NCBI RefSeq assembly: GCF_009193265.1
Contig: NZ_VZZZ01000003.1
Location: forward strand, 186,001 to 250,000
Origin: Marinobacter changyiensis
GTDB taxonomy: Bacteria; Pseudomonadota; Gammaproteobacteria; Pseudomonadales; Oleiphilaceae
Direction of reading: 5' to 3'
Length of the DNA: 64,000 nt
The notes under the pieces were generated by a model. That model was not told the DNA's origin, searched no databases, and was given only the letters and a program-made list of their open reading frames with translations. The position numbers were made by a program, and so were the translations under genes. Shown here one piece after another: positions 28,257 through 37,777 of this stretch (position 1 is its first letter; each line of letters opens with the position of its first letter).

Positions 28257-29150
28257 TTGACCACCGCTCCGGGACATTGGTCCTTTACCCGCTGGATAAC
28301 GATGGGCCAGCTTGAAAGCTTACAGATTCATCATCCACTTTTCAGCGCCAAGCTGTTCCTTCAGGGCGCGCATCTGATTCATTTTTCACCCAGCGGGCAA
28401 ACCAACTGGTTGTGGTTGAGTGAAACAGCCCGTTTTGAAACCGGCCGTGCAATCAGGGGAGGTATTCCGATCTGCTGGCCGTGGTTCGGAAATCCTGACA
28501 AAAACCCGCCCGAGGTTCGCAAGCGCATCCTGGCAGACAGCGCCCACGGCTTTGCCCGCACCGCAGTCTGGAAGCTGGAAGATGTTCGGGAGTCCGCACA
28601 TGAAGTGGAAGTCAGCCTTTCTCTGGACGCCAATGAGGATTTTTCTCATCTCTGGACTGGTCGCAGCCGCGCCCTGCTCACGTTCAATTTTTCTAATAAA
28701 GGTCTCCAGATTGCTTTAACAACCACTAACGCCGGGCGCGAGCCACTCGCCCTTACCCAGGCCCTGCACACCTATCTGCCGACAGCCGATATTTTCGATA
28801 CCCGGGTGCGGGGCCTCGACCAAGCAAGTTATATCGACACCCTTGACAACTGGAGCACGCAAGTGCAAAACGGCCCAGTGCGCTTTTCGGGTGAAACCGA
28901 CAGAATTTACGAATCCGGCGAGATACTCCGCATTGCGACGCCCGGTGGCATCCGCAAGCTGTCGCCATCAGGCAGCGATTCAACAGTGGTCTGGAACCCC
29001 GGCCCTGAGAAAGCTGCGCGACTCAGTGACTTTCCTGCGGATGCATGGAGACGCATGCTCTGTGTTGAAACTGCAAATTGTGCCAATGATTATCAAGTGT
29101 TGAACGAGGGGCACAGTTATACTCTCGCCATGATGCTCTCACGGGGCTGA
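28257..29150 (+). CDS. D-hexose-6-phosphate mutarotase-like protein (YeaD family)
   Basis: A 297-residue aldose-1-epimerase-fold protein of the YeaD/glucose-6-phosphate 1-epimerase group. Conserved pieces are IRGGIPICWPWFG (about residues 64-76), the GFAR block, and the TQALHTYL motif with the catalytic His near residue 166; the catalytic Glu is likely in VVWNPGPEKA or nearby. It interconverts alpha and beta anomers of hexose-6-phosphate. The TTG at 28257 is chosen because AGAGGT stands 7 bases before it; the next ATG (28302) has no ribosome site. The acyltransferase gene follows after 14 bases. Confidence 0.85.
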   Translation: MTTAPGHWSFTRWITMGQLESLQIHHPLFSAKLFLQGAHLIHFSPSGQTNWLWLSETARFETGRAIRGGIPICWPWFGNPDKNPPEVRKRILADSAHGFARTAVWKLEDVRESAHEVEVSLSLDANEDFSHLWTGRSRALLTFNFSNKGLQIALTTTNAGREPLALTQALHTYLPTADIFDTRVRGLDQASYIDTLDNWSTQVQNGPVRFSGETDRIYESGEILRIATPGGIRKLSPSGSDSTVVWNPGPEKAARLSDFPADAWRRMLCVETANCANDYQVLNEGHSYTLAMMLSRG

Positions 29151-29164
29151 CAAAAGGACAGTGC

Positions 29165-29980
29165 ATGAGTTTACGTTCCTACCTGAAAGCAAAACTTGTC
29201 CCTGCTGCATTGGAGGCGCAAATTACCCGTATCCGCAAGCCCATCGGCAGCCTTGGCTATGACCCCTGGGGCTACAACAATGAGGTAATGAAAATCGGTT
29301 TTTCGCTCACCCGGCACCTCTACGAAAAGTATTTCAGGGTTGTGTGCGATGGCGTTGACCAGGTTCCCGCTGAAGGCCCGGTTCTGATCGTTGCCAATCA
29401 CAGCGGACAATTACCCCTTGATGGCGTGCTGATAGGTTATGCCCTTGCCTCCCGCGAGACCGACCCCAGAATGCCCAGGGCAATGATTGAGCGTTTTTTT
29501 CCGACTGTTCCCTATCTCGGCAACCTGCTTAATGAAATGGGAGCAGTGCTGGGCGACCCGACCAATTGCGCCAAAATGCTTGCCAACAACGAAGCGGTTA
29601 TCGTGTTCCCCGAGGGCATACGTGGGTCCGGCAAGCTGTATCGGGATCGGTATCAGCTCAAACGATTCGGCAACGGCTTTATGCATCTGGCCATGAAACA
29701 CAAGGCAACCATTGTGCCCGTGGGCGTGGTGGGTTGTGAAGAAAGCATACCGGCCATCGCCAATATCAAACCGCTGGCGAAAGCCCTAGGCATTCCTTAC
29801 GCGCCGGTCGCGCTGCCGGTGGTCTTCCCCGCTAAAGTTCACCTCAATTTCGGGGCGCCGATGTTTTTTGATGACACTGAAATCCCGGAAGAACTTGTCA
29901 CCGAAAGGGTCGAACAGGTAAAAGCAGCAATCAGCGAGCTGATTGACAAAGGCCTCAGTGAACGAAAAAGGCTGTTCTGA
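29165..29980 (+). CDS. Lysophospholipid acyltransferase family protein
   Basis: A 271-residue PlsC-fold acyltransferase. Motif I is VANHSGQLPLDG with His79 and Asp86, an H-x6-D spacing rather than the common H-x4-D. Motif III FPEGIRGSGK is at 148-157. These enzymes move acyl groups onto lysophospholipids or related acceptors at the inner membrane. The stop TGA overlaps the next start by one base (TGATG), so it is coupled to the SDR-fold gene; the pair may act on one lipid-linked substrate. Confidence 0.85.
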   Translation: MSLRSYLKAKLVPAALEAQITRIRKPIGSLGYDPWGYNNEVMKIGFSLTRHLYEKYFRVVCDGVDQVPAEGPVLIVANHSGQLPLDGVLIGYALASRETDPRMPRAMIERFFPTVPYLGNLLNEMGAVLGDPTNCAKMLANNEAVIVFPEGIRGSGKLYRDRYQLKRFGNGFMHLAMKHKATIVPVGVVGCEESIPAIANIKPLAKALGIPYAPVALPVVFPAKVHLNFGAPMFFDDTEIPEELVTERVEQVKAAISELIDKGLSERKRLF

Positions 29981-30930
29981 TGACTACCACAACACGCCGA
30001 CCCCATATTCTGGTCACCGGTGCAGCCGGCGCCCTGGCACAGCAGGTCATCAATCGCCTGAGAGATCATTGTGACCTGGTTGCCGTAGATTTCCGGGAGC
30101 AGGTTTACCTGGGTGACGACATCCCCAGCTACTGCATCGATTTCAACAAACGGGTCTTCGAGGATCTTTTCCGGCGTTATGACTTCGATGGTGTCATCCA
30201 CCTCGGACGCGTCATGTCGAGTCAGCTCACCCGGATGCGGCGCTATAATGCCAACGTACTGGGAAGCCAGAAACTGCTGGATCTGAGCCACAAATACGGT
30301 ATCAAACGGGTGGTTGTGTTATCGACTTACCACGTCTATGGTGCCGTCGCCTACAATCCGGCTCTCATAGATGAAGAGGCACCCCTGAAAGGCGCCGGTC
30401 TGAGCGCTGATCTGATTGACTCAGTGGAACTGGAAAATCTGGCCAATATTTACTTGTGGCGCTATCCGGACCTGAACATTACCGTTCTGCGCCCTTGCAA
30501 TATCGTGGGTCCCGGAGTGCGGAACTCCATCAGCACACTGCTCGCCAGCGAGCATGCCCCGGTGCTGGCCGGCTTTTCACCGATGATGCAGTTTATTCAT
30601 ATCAATGACATGGCCGATGCCATCGTGCTTGCCTATCAGAAAAACCATAAAGGCATTTATAATGTAGCTCCGGAAGATTGGGTGGCCTATCAACACGCAT
30701 TGGCCCTGTGCGGATGCAAACGCATTCCAATACCGTCGATACCACCGATCTTGCCGAGACTGATTTTACGGGCCCTCAGGCTCAGAAGTTTTCCATCGTA
30801 CCTGATGGACTTCTTCAAGTATCCGGTCGTGATAGACGGTCGCTCGTTCGCCAAAGCTTTTAATTTCACGCCGCAAAGGCCGCTGAAGGAAATTTTCCGG
30901 TTCTATCGGGAAAACAAAAAACCCATTTAA
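29980..30930 (+). CDS. NAD(P)-binding SDR/epimerase-fold protein lacking the YxxxK pair
   Basis: A 316-residue extended-SDR (epimerase) fold. The nucleotide-binding motif is VTGAAGALAQQV at the N-terminus, followed by FDGVIHLGRV and the VLSTYHVYGA strand that normally carries the catalytic Ser/Thr. The expected YxxxK is replaced by a segment reading LIDSVELENLA, so both Tyr and Lys seem lost. LRPCNIVGPG follows as usual. It may therefore act as a binding or regulatory protein, or use a different mechanism. It is translationally coupled to the acyltransferase upstream. Confidence 0.8.
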   Translation: MTTTTRRPHILVTGAAGALAQQVINRLRDHCDLVAVDFREQVYLGDDIPSYCIDFNKRVFEDLFRRYDFDGVIHLGRVMSSQLTRMRRYNANVLGSQKLLDLSHKYGIKRVVVLSTYHVYGAVAYNPALIDEEAPLKGAGLSADLIDSVELENLANIYLWRYPDLNITVLRPCNIVGPGVRNSISTLLASEHAPVLAGFSPMMQFIHINDMADAIVLAYQKNHKGIYNVAPEDWVAYQHALALCGCKRIPIPSIPPILPRLILRALRLRSFPSYLMDFFKYPVVIDGRSFAKAFNFTPQRPLKEIFRFYRENKKPI

Positions 30931-30959
30931 CGCCAGCCGGGCGCGGGTCCGGCTGGCGT
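30930..30959 (+). terminator. Strong hairpin between the SDR gene and prsK
   Basis: ACGCCAGCCGG (30930-30940), 8-nt loop, CCGGCTGGCGT (30949-30959): a perfect GC-rich 11-bp stem beginning in the SDR stop codon. No T-run follows, so it may mark an mRNA end, a pause or a stabilising 3' structure rather than a classical terminator. Confidence 0.45.
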
Positions 30960-30979
30960 ATCACAGGATGTGATTAAGC

Positions 30980-33160
30980 ATGGTCACAGATTTCAGCCTG
31001 ATCAGCCATTCCGGAGCGGCACTTGCTTTTCTGCTGCTCGCTATCCTTATTGCCACCCGATACCTGCGGCGCGACACTGATCAAGCCCTGTTCCTGGCAG
31101 CTGTTGCATCCCTCCTCTGGGCATCCTCCCTGGTGGCACAGACTCTTTGGAGTCAGCCGCCATTTTTTTACCGCTACCTGCTGGAGTTACTTCGAGACGC
31201 AGCCTGGATTGCCGTATTGTTTGCCCTGATCAGGGACGGCTCAAGAAACGGGGAGCTGGCTTTAAAAATCCGTTCGGTCCTGGGCAGCGCAACCGTCATC
31301 CTGTTGCTGAGTCTACTGTCGGTGACTGCCCTTGAATATTTGCTGGACTGGAACATCCTCGATGGCAAAACCAAAGTCATCGGTCAGATCGCACTATCAC
31401 TGCTCGGTATCTGCCTGGTGGAGCAAATCTGGCGCAATTCCGTCTCCTTCGGACGCTCAAGCGTCAAGTACATCTGTATCGGTATCGGCACCTTGTTCGC
31501 GTTCGACTTTTTCATGTATGCCGACGCCCTGCTGTTCGGGCAAATCTCCAGCGCATTCTGGAATGCCCGGGGTGGCGTCAATGCTCTGATCGTGCCGCTG
31601 TTTGCAGTCAACATGATCAACACCCGTAAGCAGCCGGTCGATTTTCAGCTTTCCCGCTCTGCCATCTTCCATGTCGGCACGCTGGTTTTTGCCGGCGGTT
31701 ACATGTTGTTTGTCGCTGCCGGCGGCTACTACGTTCGCATCCTGGGCGGAGATTGGGGGGAAGCCCTACAAGTGCTTTTCTTCACCATGCTGATGACACT
31801 GTTTGCCACGCTTCTGGTTTCGCGGCGCTTCCGGGCGCGGGTAATGATTCAGATCAGCAAAAATTTCTTCGATTACAAATACGACTATCGTGAAGAGTGG
31901 CTGAAGATGACTCAGGTTTTCTCTAACCTCAGTGATGATCCGCCACTTCCCGAGCGGGTCATTCGCATCCTCTCAGGCCTGGTTGAAAGCAATGCCGGTG
32001 TGCTCTGGGTGCAGAACGAACAAGGTAATTACGTACTCAGCAAATCCGTTAATCTTGCACCGCCCAAATACACAACCATCGACAACAAAGCCGAACTGGT
32101 GCGATTTTTTCAGCAGCGGGAATGGATTATCGATCTTAACGAATACCGGCTGGACCCGATACGTTACAACCTGATTGAAATCCCCGACTCCATTCTCAAG
32201 TTTCCGGACGGCTGGCTGATCATTCCGATGTATCTGGGCGATGAACTTTACGGCATTGCCCTGATCGGAGCCCCCTACTCCAGAGTCGAACTGAACTGGG
32301 AAAACTTTGATCTGGTGCGTGTGGTAGCACGCCAGACCTCCAACCTGCTCGCCCAGGCGGATGCCCAGAACCGGCTTTCCCGGGCAATGCAGTTCGAGGC
32401 AGTCAGTAAAACCTCAGCGTTCATGGTCCATGACCTCAAAACGATTATTGCCCAGCTCTCCCTGCTGGTGAAGAATGCCCCCAAACACCGGGACAATCCG
32501 GCTTTTATCGACGATATGATTCGCACTACCGATCACGCAGTCCAGAAGATGACCAATCTGGTGGATCATATTCGCAAACCCAGCGACAGCGCCGGAGACG
32601 TTCAGCCAATTGACCTGTACACGCTCATATCGGAGCTGGCAGCGCACCACGCGAGAAATCAGCCGCAACCCACGGTGGAAGGACCAAAGGAACAAGTCAT
32701 TGTTCACGCTGACCCGGAGCAACTGCGCAGTGTACTGAGTCACCTGATCCAGAATGCGCAAGATGCGACACCGCCAGATGGTCAGGTGAGCCTGGCACTG
32801 AAAACCGCCAGCGGACAAGTGGTGCTGTTCATTCAGGATAGTGGCACCGGCATGACAGAGGATTTCATCCAGATGCAGCTGTTCAAGCCCTTTGAGAGTA
32901 CCAAAGGCCTCACAGGTATGGGGATTGGTGCCTATCAAGCCAGGGAATACGTCAGACGCATTGGTGGCAATATTGATGTTACCAGCGAACCCGGGGTTGG
33001 CTCCTGCTTCTCGGTACGTTTACCCATTGCCTCTCCTGAGCCCATCTCCGCTTCAACTCAAGATAACAAAATGAACAAGCCGGGCACCACAGTACAGACC
33101 TTGCAGCTCGCTGAGAGTGAGCAAATCCGGTCGATGAGGCCGATTAAGGAAAAAGACTAA
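30980..33160 (+). CDS. prsK: XrtA/PEP-CTERM system histidine kinase PrsK
   Basis: A 726-residue membrane histidine kinase. The first 290 residues hold about eight membrane helices, a GAF-like domain covers about 330-470, and the DHp helix has the phosphate-accepting His484 in AFMVHDLKTIIAQ. The ATPase part has the N box (HLIQNAQDAT), G1 (DSGTGM) and G2 (GMGIGAY). Length, topology and the tandem response regulator of sigma-54 type identify PrsK of exosortase systems. The ATG at 30980 has AGGA 11 bases upstream. Its signal is unknown; it is thought to control genes for sorted proteins through PrsR. Confidence 0.92.
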   Translation: MVTDFSLISHSGAALAFLLLAILIATRYLRRDTDQALFLAAVASLLWASSLVAQTLWSQPPFFYRYLLELLRDAAWIAVLFALIRDGSRNGELALKIRSVLGSATVILLLSLLSVTALEYLLDWNILDGKTKVIGQIALSLLGICLVEQIWRNSVSFGRSSVKYICIGIGTLFAFDFFMYADALLFGQISSAFWNARGGVNALIVPLFAVNMINTRKQPVDFQLSRSAIFHVGTLVFAGGYMLFVAAGGYYVRILGGDWGEALQVLFFTMLMTLFATLLVSRRFRARVMIQISKNFFDYKYDYREEWLKMTQVFSNLSDDPPLPERVIRILSGLVESNAGVLWVQNEQGNYVLSKSVNLAPPKYTTIDNKAELVRFFQQREWIIDLNEYRLDPIRYNLIEIPDSILKFPDGWLIIPMYLGDELYGIALIGAPYSRVELNWENFDLVRVVARQTSNLLAQADAQNRLSRAMQFEAVSKTSAFMVHDLKTIIAQLSLLVKNAPKHRDNPAFIDDMIRTTDHAVQKMTNLVDHIRKPSDSAGDVQPIDLYTLISELAAHHARNQPQPTVEGPKEQVIVHADPEQLRSVLSHLIQNAQDATPPDGQVSLALKTASGQVVLFIQDSGTGMTEDFIQMQLFKPFESTKGLTGMGIGAYQAREYVRRIGGNIDVTSEPGVGSCFSVRLPIASPEPISASTQDNKMNKPGTTVQTLQLAESEQIRSMRPIKEKD

Positions 33161-33285
33161 CGACAATTCATTGGTGTTTTTGACATGCAGCCTCTATTGT
33201 CATTGCAAAACGTCAAAGTTCTGTTGAAACTTAAATTAAAGAATCGATCGAATATCACGAAACAGAAAAAGGATTTAGCGCTGTT

Positions 33286-34659
33286 GTGAGTAAACGACTT
33301 TTAATCGTGGAAGACGATCCCGGTCTGCAAAGTCAGATGAGATGGTGCTTTAGTGACGATCTGGAGATCGCCGTAGCCAGCGACCGGGAATCTGCATTAG
33401 CCGCCCTTCGGCGCCTCGAACCTGACGTAGTCACACTGGATCTCGGCCTACCTCCGGACCCGGGCGGTGCAAGCCAGGGTTTTGCCCTGCTAGAAGACAT
33501 TCTGCGCCTGAGCCCACAGACCAAAGTGGTCGTGGTCACCGGGCGGGAAGACAAGGAAAACGCCGTCAAGGCTATAGGTATGGGCGCCAGTGACTTCTAT
33601 CAGAAGCCGCTCGATGCCGACATCCTTACCTTTGTGGTCAACCGGGCACTTCGTCTATCGGAGCTTGAACGGGAAAATCTTGAGCTCTCCCGCGACCGCA
33701 ATGGCACCTCCATCAAAGGCATTGTAGCGGCAAGTCCTCAAATGCTGACCGTCTGCCGTACTCTGGAAAAAGTAGCACCGGCCGACGTTACCACGCTGAT
33801 CACCGGCGAGACCGGAACGGGCAAAGAATTGCTTGCAAGGGCGGTTCATGACCTCAGCAATCGCCGCGACAAACCCTTTGCAGCGATCAATTGCGCCGCT
33901 ATTCCGGAAAATCTGCTGGAAAGTGAACTTTTCGGCTTTGAGAAAGGCGCATTCACCGGCGCGACCCAAAGTAAAAAAGGCAAGGTCGAATCCGCCAACG
34001 GCGGCACGCTGTTTCTGGATGAGATAGGCGACATGCCCATGGCGTTGCAGGCCAAGCTGCTCCGGTTTCTGCAGGAGCGGACCGTTGACCGAATTGGTGG
34101 CGTTCAGCCTGTACCGGTTGACGTTCGGGTCGTATGCGCCACCCACCGGGATGTCAAAGACCTGATCGGCCAGGGAACCTTCCGGGAAGATCTCTACTAC
34201 CGCATCAGCGAAGTCACCCTGGATGTGCCCGCCCTCAGGGACCGGGGTGGAGACGCTCTGGTCATTGCGCAGTCGTTAATCAAATCCCTGGGTAAGCAGA
34301 TGGACCGCTCCAACCTCACCTTCAGCCAGGACGCCATCAACGCCATCAATTCACACCCGTGGCCTGGCAACGTCCGCGAGATGATCAACAAGGTCAAACG
34401 AGCCATTATTATGGCCGACGGCAAACGGATTACCGCCGCCGACCTGGAGTTGAATGGAGATGAGCAAGGAGCGGATGGCCTGCTAAACTTGCGCCAGGTC
34501 AGAGAGACCGCCGAACGGAACGCAATCAATCAAGCGCTCTACACCAGCCATTACAACATGGCGCAAGCTGCACGGTTGCTGGGCATCACCCGGCCAACGC
34601 TTTACAACCTCACTGACAAATACAAAATAGAAACGTCCCCCGAAGCCTCTAGTGTCTGA
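33286..34659 (+). CDS. prsR: PEP-CTERM-box sigma-54-dependent response regulator PrsR
   Basis: A 457-residue NtrC-type regulator. The receiver domain has D10, D11, the phospho-acceptor D52 (LDLGLPPDP) and K108. The AAA+ domain has Walker A GETGTGKE (175-182), the sigma-54 contact loop GAFTGA (222-227) and Walker B GGTLFLDEIGDM. A Fis-type HTH ends the protein (AQAARLLGITRPTLYN). It starts at a GTG (33286) with AAGGA about 12 bases upstream. As partner of PrsK it should activate sigma-54 promoters of the exosortase regulon. Candidate -24/-12 sites in this window are discussed at 42888-42902 and 37697-37712. Confidence 0.93.
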   Translation: MSKRLLIVEDDPGLQSQMRWCFSDDLEIAVASDRESALAALRRLEPDVVTLDLGLPPDPGGASQGFALLEDILRLSPQTKVVVVTGREDKENAVKAIGMGASDFYQKPLDADILTFVVNRALRLSELERENLELSRDRNGTSIKGIVAASPQMLTVCRTLEKVAPADVTTLITGETGTGKELLARAVHDLSNRRDKPFAAINCAAIPENLLESELFGFEKGAFTGATQSKKGKVESANGGTLFLDEIGDMPMALQAKLLRFLQERTVDRIGGVQPVPVDVRVVCATHRDVKDLIGQGTFREDLYYRISEVTLDVPALRDRGGDALVIAQSLIKSLGKQMDRSNLTFSQDAINAINSHPWPGNVREMINKVKRAIIMADGKRITAADLELNGDEQGADGLLNLRQVRETAERNAINQALYTSHYNMAQAARLLGITRPTLYNLTDKYKIETSPEASSV

Positions 34660-34722
34660 CCCCGATTCAGGGCTCAACCGGCAGTAAGGACGACACAAAT
34701 CATGGAAAAAAGGAGACGGGTC

Positions 34723-37410
34723 ATGAAATCACTTCCGTTAGTACGCACCATACTGCTCATAATCACACTAGGGCTTGGACTCATGGGGTGCCGTGAAAGC
34801 GCCAATGACATGAGCCAGGAGGAGATCCAGTACTTAAGCCATTTGGACCAGGCTCGGTTTTTCCAGCGCCAGGGAGAGCTCAAGGCCAGTACTCTGGAAG
34901 CAAGAAGCGCTATCGACCTTCAGCCGTCCAATGCCGAACCCCATTTTGTCATCATTGACAACCTGTTGACTGCCGGGGATGCCGTTAACGCTGAACGTCA
35001 GGCCAACCTGCTGGCAGAATACATTAGCGAAGACGTCATGGACGGCATAACCCGAAACCGGATCAACCTGATCCTAGCCAAGTCCTGGCACCTGAGGGGG
35101 GAGCCGGAAAGAGCACTCGGCAATCTGGATGAGATAACTGATCCGGACCGCGCCCAGGAATTGGAAGCTGCATTGCTTCGCGGCGACATTCTGCTGGGTA
35201 ACGGTCAAATTGACGAGGCAGAGGCTGCGTATGAGGCAGCGAAAGATCTCGATCCCTCAGCCGTCGAGCCACTGATCGGCCTGTCCCGGGTAGCCTACGC
35301 AAAAGACCAGATGACCGAGGCCGAAGCGCTGATTGAAGAAGCCATTGCCATAGATGAGACCGATCCCGAACTCTGGCTCTGGCGAGCGCAACTCGCCCAG
35401 GCTAGAGAAAACTGGCCACAAGCTGAAGAGGCATACATACAAGCGCTGGAGGACATCGGCCAATACGACATCATGACGTATCAGAAGTATGAAACCATTG
35501 CGTCTCTTATTCGGGTTCTCCGGGCCCAGAATAAATCCGCTGAAGCGTTCGTATATCAGGAAATTCTGGCCAAGTCTGCCCCGGGCACTATTCGCGGCAA
35601 CCTTGTGGCAGCCCGGGATGCCTTCAACGAGGGCGACCTGGAGCAAGCTGGAAGATATCTGGAAGAGATCCTTTCCCAGTCTCCCAATCATGAGCAAACC
35701 GCGCTGATGTTGGGGATGATCCGGTTTCGCCAGGGCCGGATGGAAGAAGCCGAGAGACTGCTCGCCCCGGTAGCCCGGAACGAAGATGCGGAAGACGCTG
35801 CCAAACTGCTTGCGGCCACCAAGATTCAGATGCGGGATATTGACGAAGCCAGGGCCATTCTCGAGGGCCTCAATGAGAAAGATACTGATCCCGGTATCCT
35901 GGCCCTGGTCGGCATTGCCACACTTGCGGGTGGAGAGAGCCAGGCCGGAGAAGAATTTATCGAAAAATCCCTGGAGCTCAACCCTGATAACAATGCCCTC
36001 CGGTTACGCTATGCCCGCTATCTTCTTCAGCAAAACAAGCCTGAACAGGTTATAGCCCAGGCTGAAGAGGTCATGAAGCGCGATCCGGAATCTTCCGATG
36101 CTCGTCTGCTCATGATTCAGGCCCATATTGCGGCTGGTAGCGTCGATACTGCAGTTGAGTCAGCGAACGCCTGGGTGAAAGAGCAACCCGACAGCATCGC
36201 AGCCAAACTGACTCGCGGCCAACTTGCGGTACGGCAGGGCGATATCGGGGAAGCCAAACGTTACTTCGAGCAAGCGGCAGCAGCGACCACCGAGAATCCA
36301 ACACCTCTGATCGCATTGGCAAATCTTGCCAATGACCAGGGCAACACCGAGGAAGCCGGTAAACACCTGCGTGCCGCCGTCACCATGGCTCCGGACAATC
36401 GTCAGGCACTGCAAGCACTTGCGGGCACCCTCACCGTGGAAGAAAGCAAAAGCTTTTTAACGCAACTGCTTGAAGAGAAGCCCGACGCCACTGGCCCCCG
36501 TTTGGTTTTGCTGGAGTATGCACTGCTGGAAGGCAATGACCAGGCCACCGACGAACACACCGCAATTTTGCTTGAGCCCACAGAAGCCAATACGCCCGCT
36601 CGTCTCACGCCTTTTGTTGCGGGGATTTACAATGGCGTGGCAGCAAAGAAAATTCAGACACAAGAGCTTGACCAGGCTAAAGCCATTCTTGATCGGGCCA
36701 GAGCGCTGTTCCCGGAAAATGAGGACATCAATTTACAGGCGGCCACAGTTGCGTTTCAAACTGACCGCAAGTCCGAAGCCCTCGATATTTTGCAGGAAAC
36801 CAAACTTGTACATCCGGATTCGGCTCGCCCGTTCCTATTAGAAGCCGCCCAGATGTCTCGGGAGAGAAAGCACAAGGAAGCCGCAGAGCTTTACCAGCTC
36901 GCATTGCAGAAGCAGCGAACTGCCGATACCGAAGTTCGTTATGCACAGGCTTTGCAACGTTCGGATCAGCCCGCAAAAGCCATTGAAGCTCTGGAAGGCG
37001 CGAAAACCGCTTTTCCTGGCGAAGACCGGATAACCTTCATTCTGGCACTGGCTTATCAGGAAGCCAAAAAGTTCGATGAAGCGATAGCGAACTACGAAGA
37101 ACTGCTGGAAACTCAACCAGAAAACGTTATCATTTTGAACAACCTTGCCTGGCTCTACCAGCAATCGGAAGATCCACGCGCCCTGGAAATCGCAGAGCGC
37201 GCGTTTCAGCTGAGTCCCGAGTCCGCCGCCGTCGCAGACACTTACGGCTGGATACTCTTCACTACCGGCAGACAGGCAGACAGCCTACCCATACTCGAAA
37301 AAGCCCATGAGCTGGAGCCGGAATCTGAAGATATAGCCTTGCACCTTGCCGAGGCCTACAAAGCGGCTGGTGAACAAGGCAAAGCCAAAGCCATCCTGGA
37401 GAAGATTTAA
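34723..37410 (+). CDS. prsT: XrtA/PEP-CTERM system TPR-repeat lipoprotein PrsT
   Basis: An 895-residue lipoprotein from the ATG at 34723, chosen because AGGAG (34711-34715) is 7 bases upstream; an ATG at 34702 has a weaker site. The signal peptide ends in the lipobox LGLMGC (Cys23). Almost all of the rest is tetratricopeptide repeats (for example NNLAWLYQQSEDPRALEIAE near the C-terminus). The protein is expected to be a scaffold in the envelope linking polysaccharide production and protein sorting. It follows prsR by 63 bases. Two REP-like elements begin right after its stop. Confidence 0.92.
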   Translation: MKSLPLVRTILLIITLGLGLMGCRESANDMSQEEIQYLSHLDQARFFQRQGELKASTLEARSAIDLQPSNAEPHFVIIDNLLTAGDAVNAERQANLLAEYISEDVMDGITRNRINLILAKSWHLRGEPERALGNLDEITDPDRAQELEAALLRGDILLGNGQIDEAEAAYEAAKDLDPSAVEPLIGLSRVAYAKDQMTEAEALIEEAIAIDETDPELWLWRAQLAQARENWPQAEEAYIQALEDIGQYDIMTYQKYETIASLIRVLRAQNKSAEAFVYQEILAKSAPGTIRGNLVAARDAFNEGDLEQAGRYLEEILSQSPNHEQTALMLGMIRFRQGRMEEAERLLAPVARNEDAEDAAKLLAATKIQMRDIDEARAILEGLNEKDTDPGILALVGIATLAGGESQAGEEFIEKSLELNPDNNALRLRYARYLLQQNKPEQVIAQAEEVMKRDPESSDARLLMIQAHIAAGSVDTAVESANAWVKEQPDSIAAKLTRGQLAVRQGDIGEAKRYFEQAAAATTENPTPLIALANLANDQGNTEEAGKHLRAAVTMAPDNRQALQALAGTLTVEESKSFLTQLLEEKPDATGPRLVLLEYALLEGNDQATDEHTAILLEPTEANTPARLTPFVAGIYNGVAAKKIQTQELDQAKAILDRARALFPENEDINLQAATVAFQTDRKSEALDILQETKLVHPDSARPFLLEAAQMSRERKHKEAAELYQLALQKQRTADTEVRYAQALQRSDQPAKAIEALEGAKTAFPGEDRITFILALAYQEAKKFDEAIANYEELLETQPENVIILNNLAWLYQQSEDPRALEIAERAFQLSPESAAVADTYGWILFTTGRQADSLPILEKAHELEPESEDIALHLAEAYKAAGEQGKAKAILEKI

Positions 37411-37417
37411 CGCCTGA

Positions 37418-37439
37418 TCGAGGTTGAAACCGCTCCTAC
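37418..37439 (-). repeat. REP-like palindrome after prsT
   Basis: Minus-strand copy GTAGGAGCG-GTTTCAACC-TCGA, eight bases after the prsT stop. Confidence 0.7.
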
Positions 37440-37541
37440 AACGCCCCTGCGGGGGCGGCTTATGCCGCAGTCTCATACGTGACGTCGATCTCGGTTCACG
37501 GTTGAAAACGAACACAAAAACCCGCGGCACTTGAGCGACCT

Positions 37542-37563
37542 GTAGGAGCGACTTCAGTCGCGA
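37542..37563 (+). repeat. REP-like palindrome, second copy after prsT
   Basis: Plus-strand GTAGGAGCG-ACTTCAGT-CGCGA, identical to the minus-strand copy at 21793-21814. Confidence 0.8.
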
Positions 37564-37696
37564 TTCAGTTTTCAACAATATCGGATTTCAATAACCTACG
37601 TTACAACTTGAACTAACTTTAATTAAGCCCCACTCCGCTTACCGAATTACCGTGTTTGCGAATTAAAAAACGGATAACCGTCACCGCATAAAATCA

Positions 37697-37712
37697 CGAC
37701 ACCTTATTTGCA
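37697..37712 (+). promoter_or_regulatory. Weak sigma-54-like site before the PA14 gene
   Basis: CGACAC, five bases, TTGCA: the -12 half is perfect and the spacing is right, but the essential GG of the -24 half is GA. It lies 65 bases before the ATG. Reported only because PrsR is a sigma-54 activator encoded next door. Confidence 0.2.
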
Positions 37713-37777
37713 GCGCAGGCCAGCCAGGATTTGGCTCTGCTGCACAAACTAACCACAATAGAGACCTACTGATAGCC

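Larger units (their letters stand above)
37411..37777. other. 367-base region with REP-like elements and a possible sigma-54 site
   Basis: Holds REP-like copies at 37418-37439 (minus) and 37542-37563 (plus), with a GC-rich palindromic stretch between them around 37440-37465 that looks like a diverged third copy. The right half is AT-rich and leads to the PA14 gene. No coding frame was seen. Confidence 0.65.
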
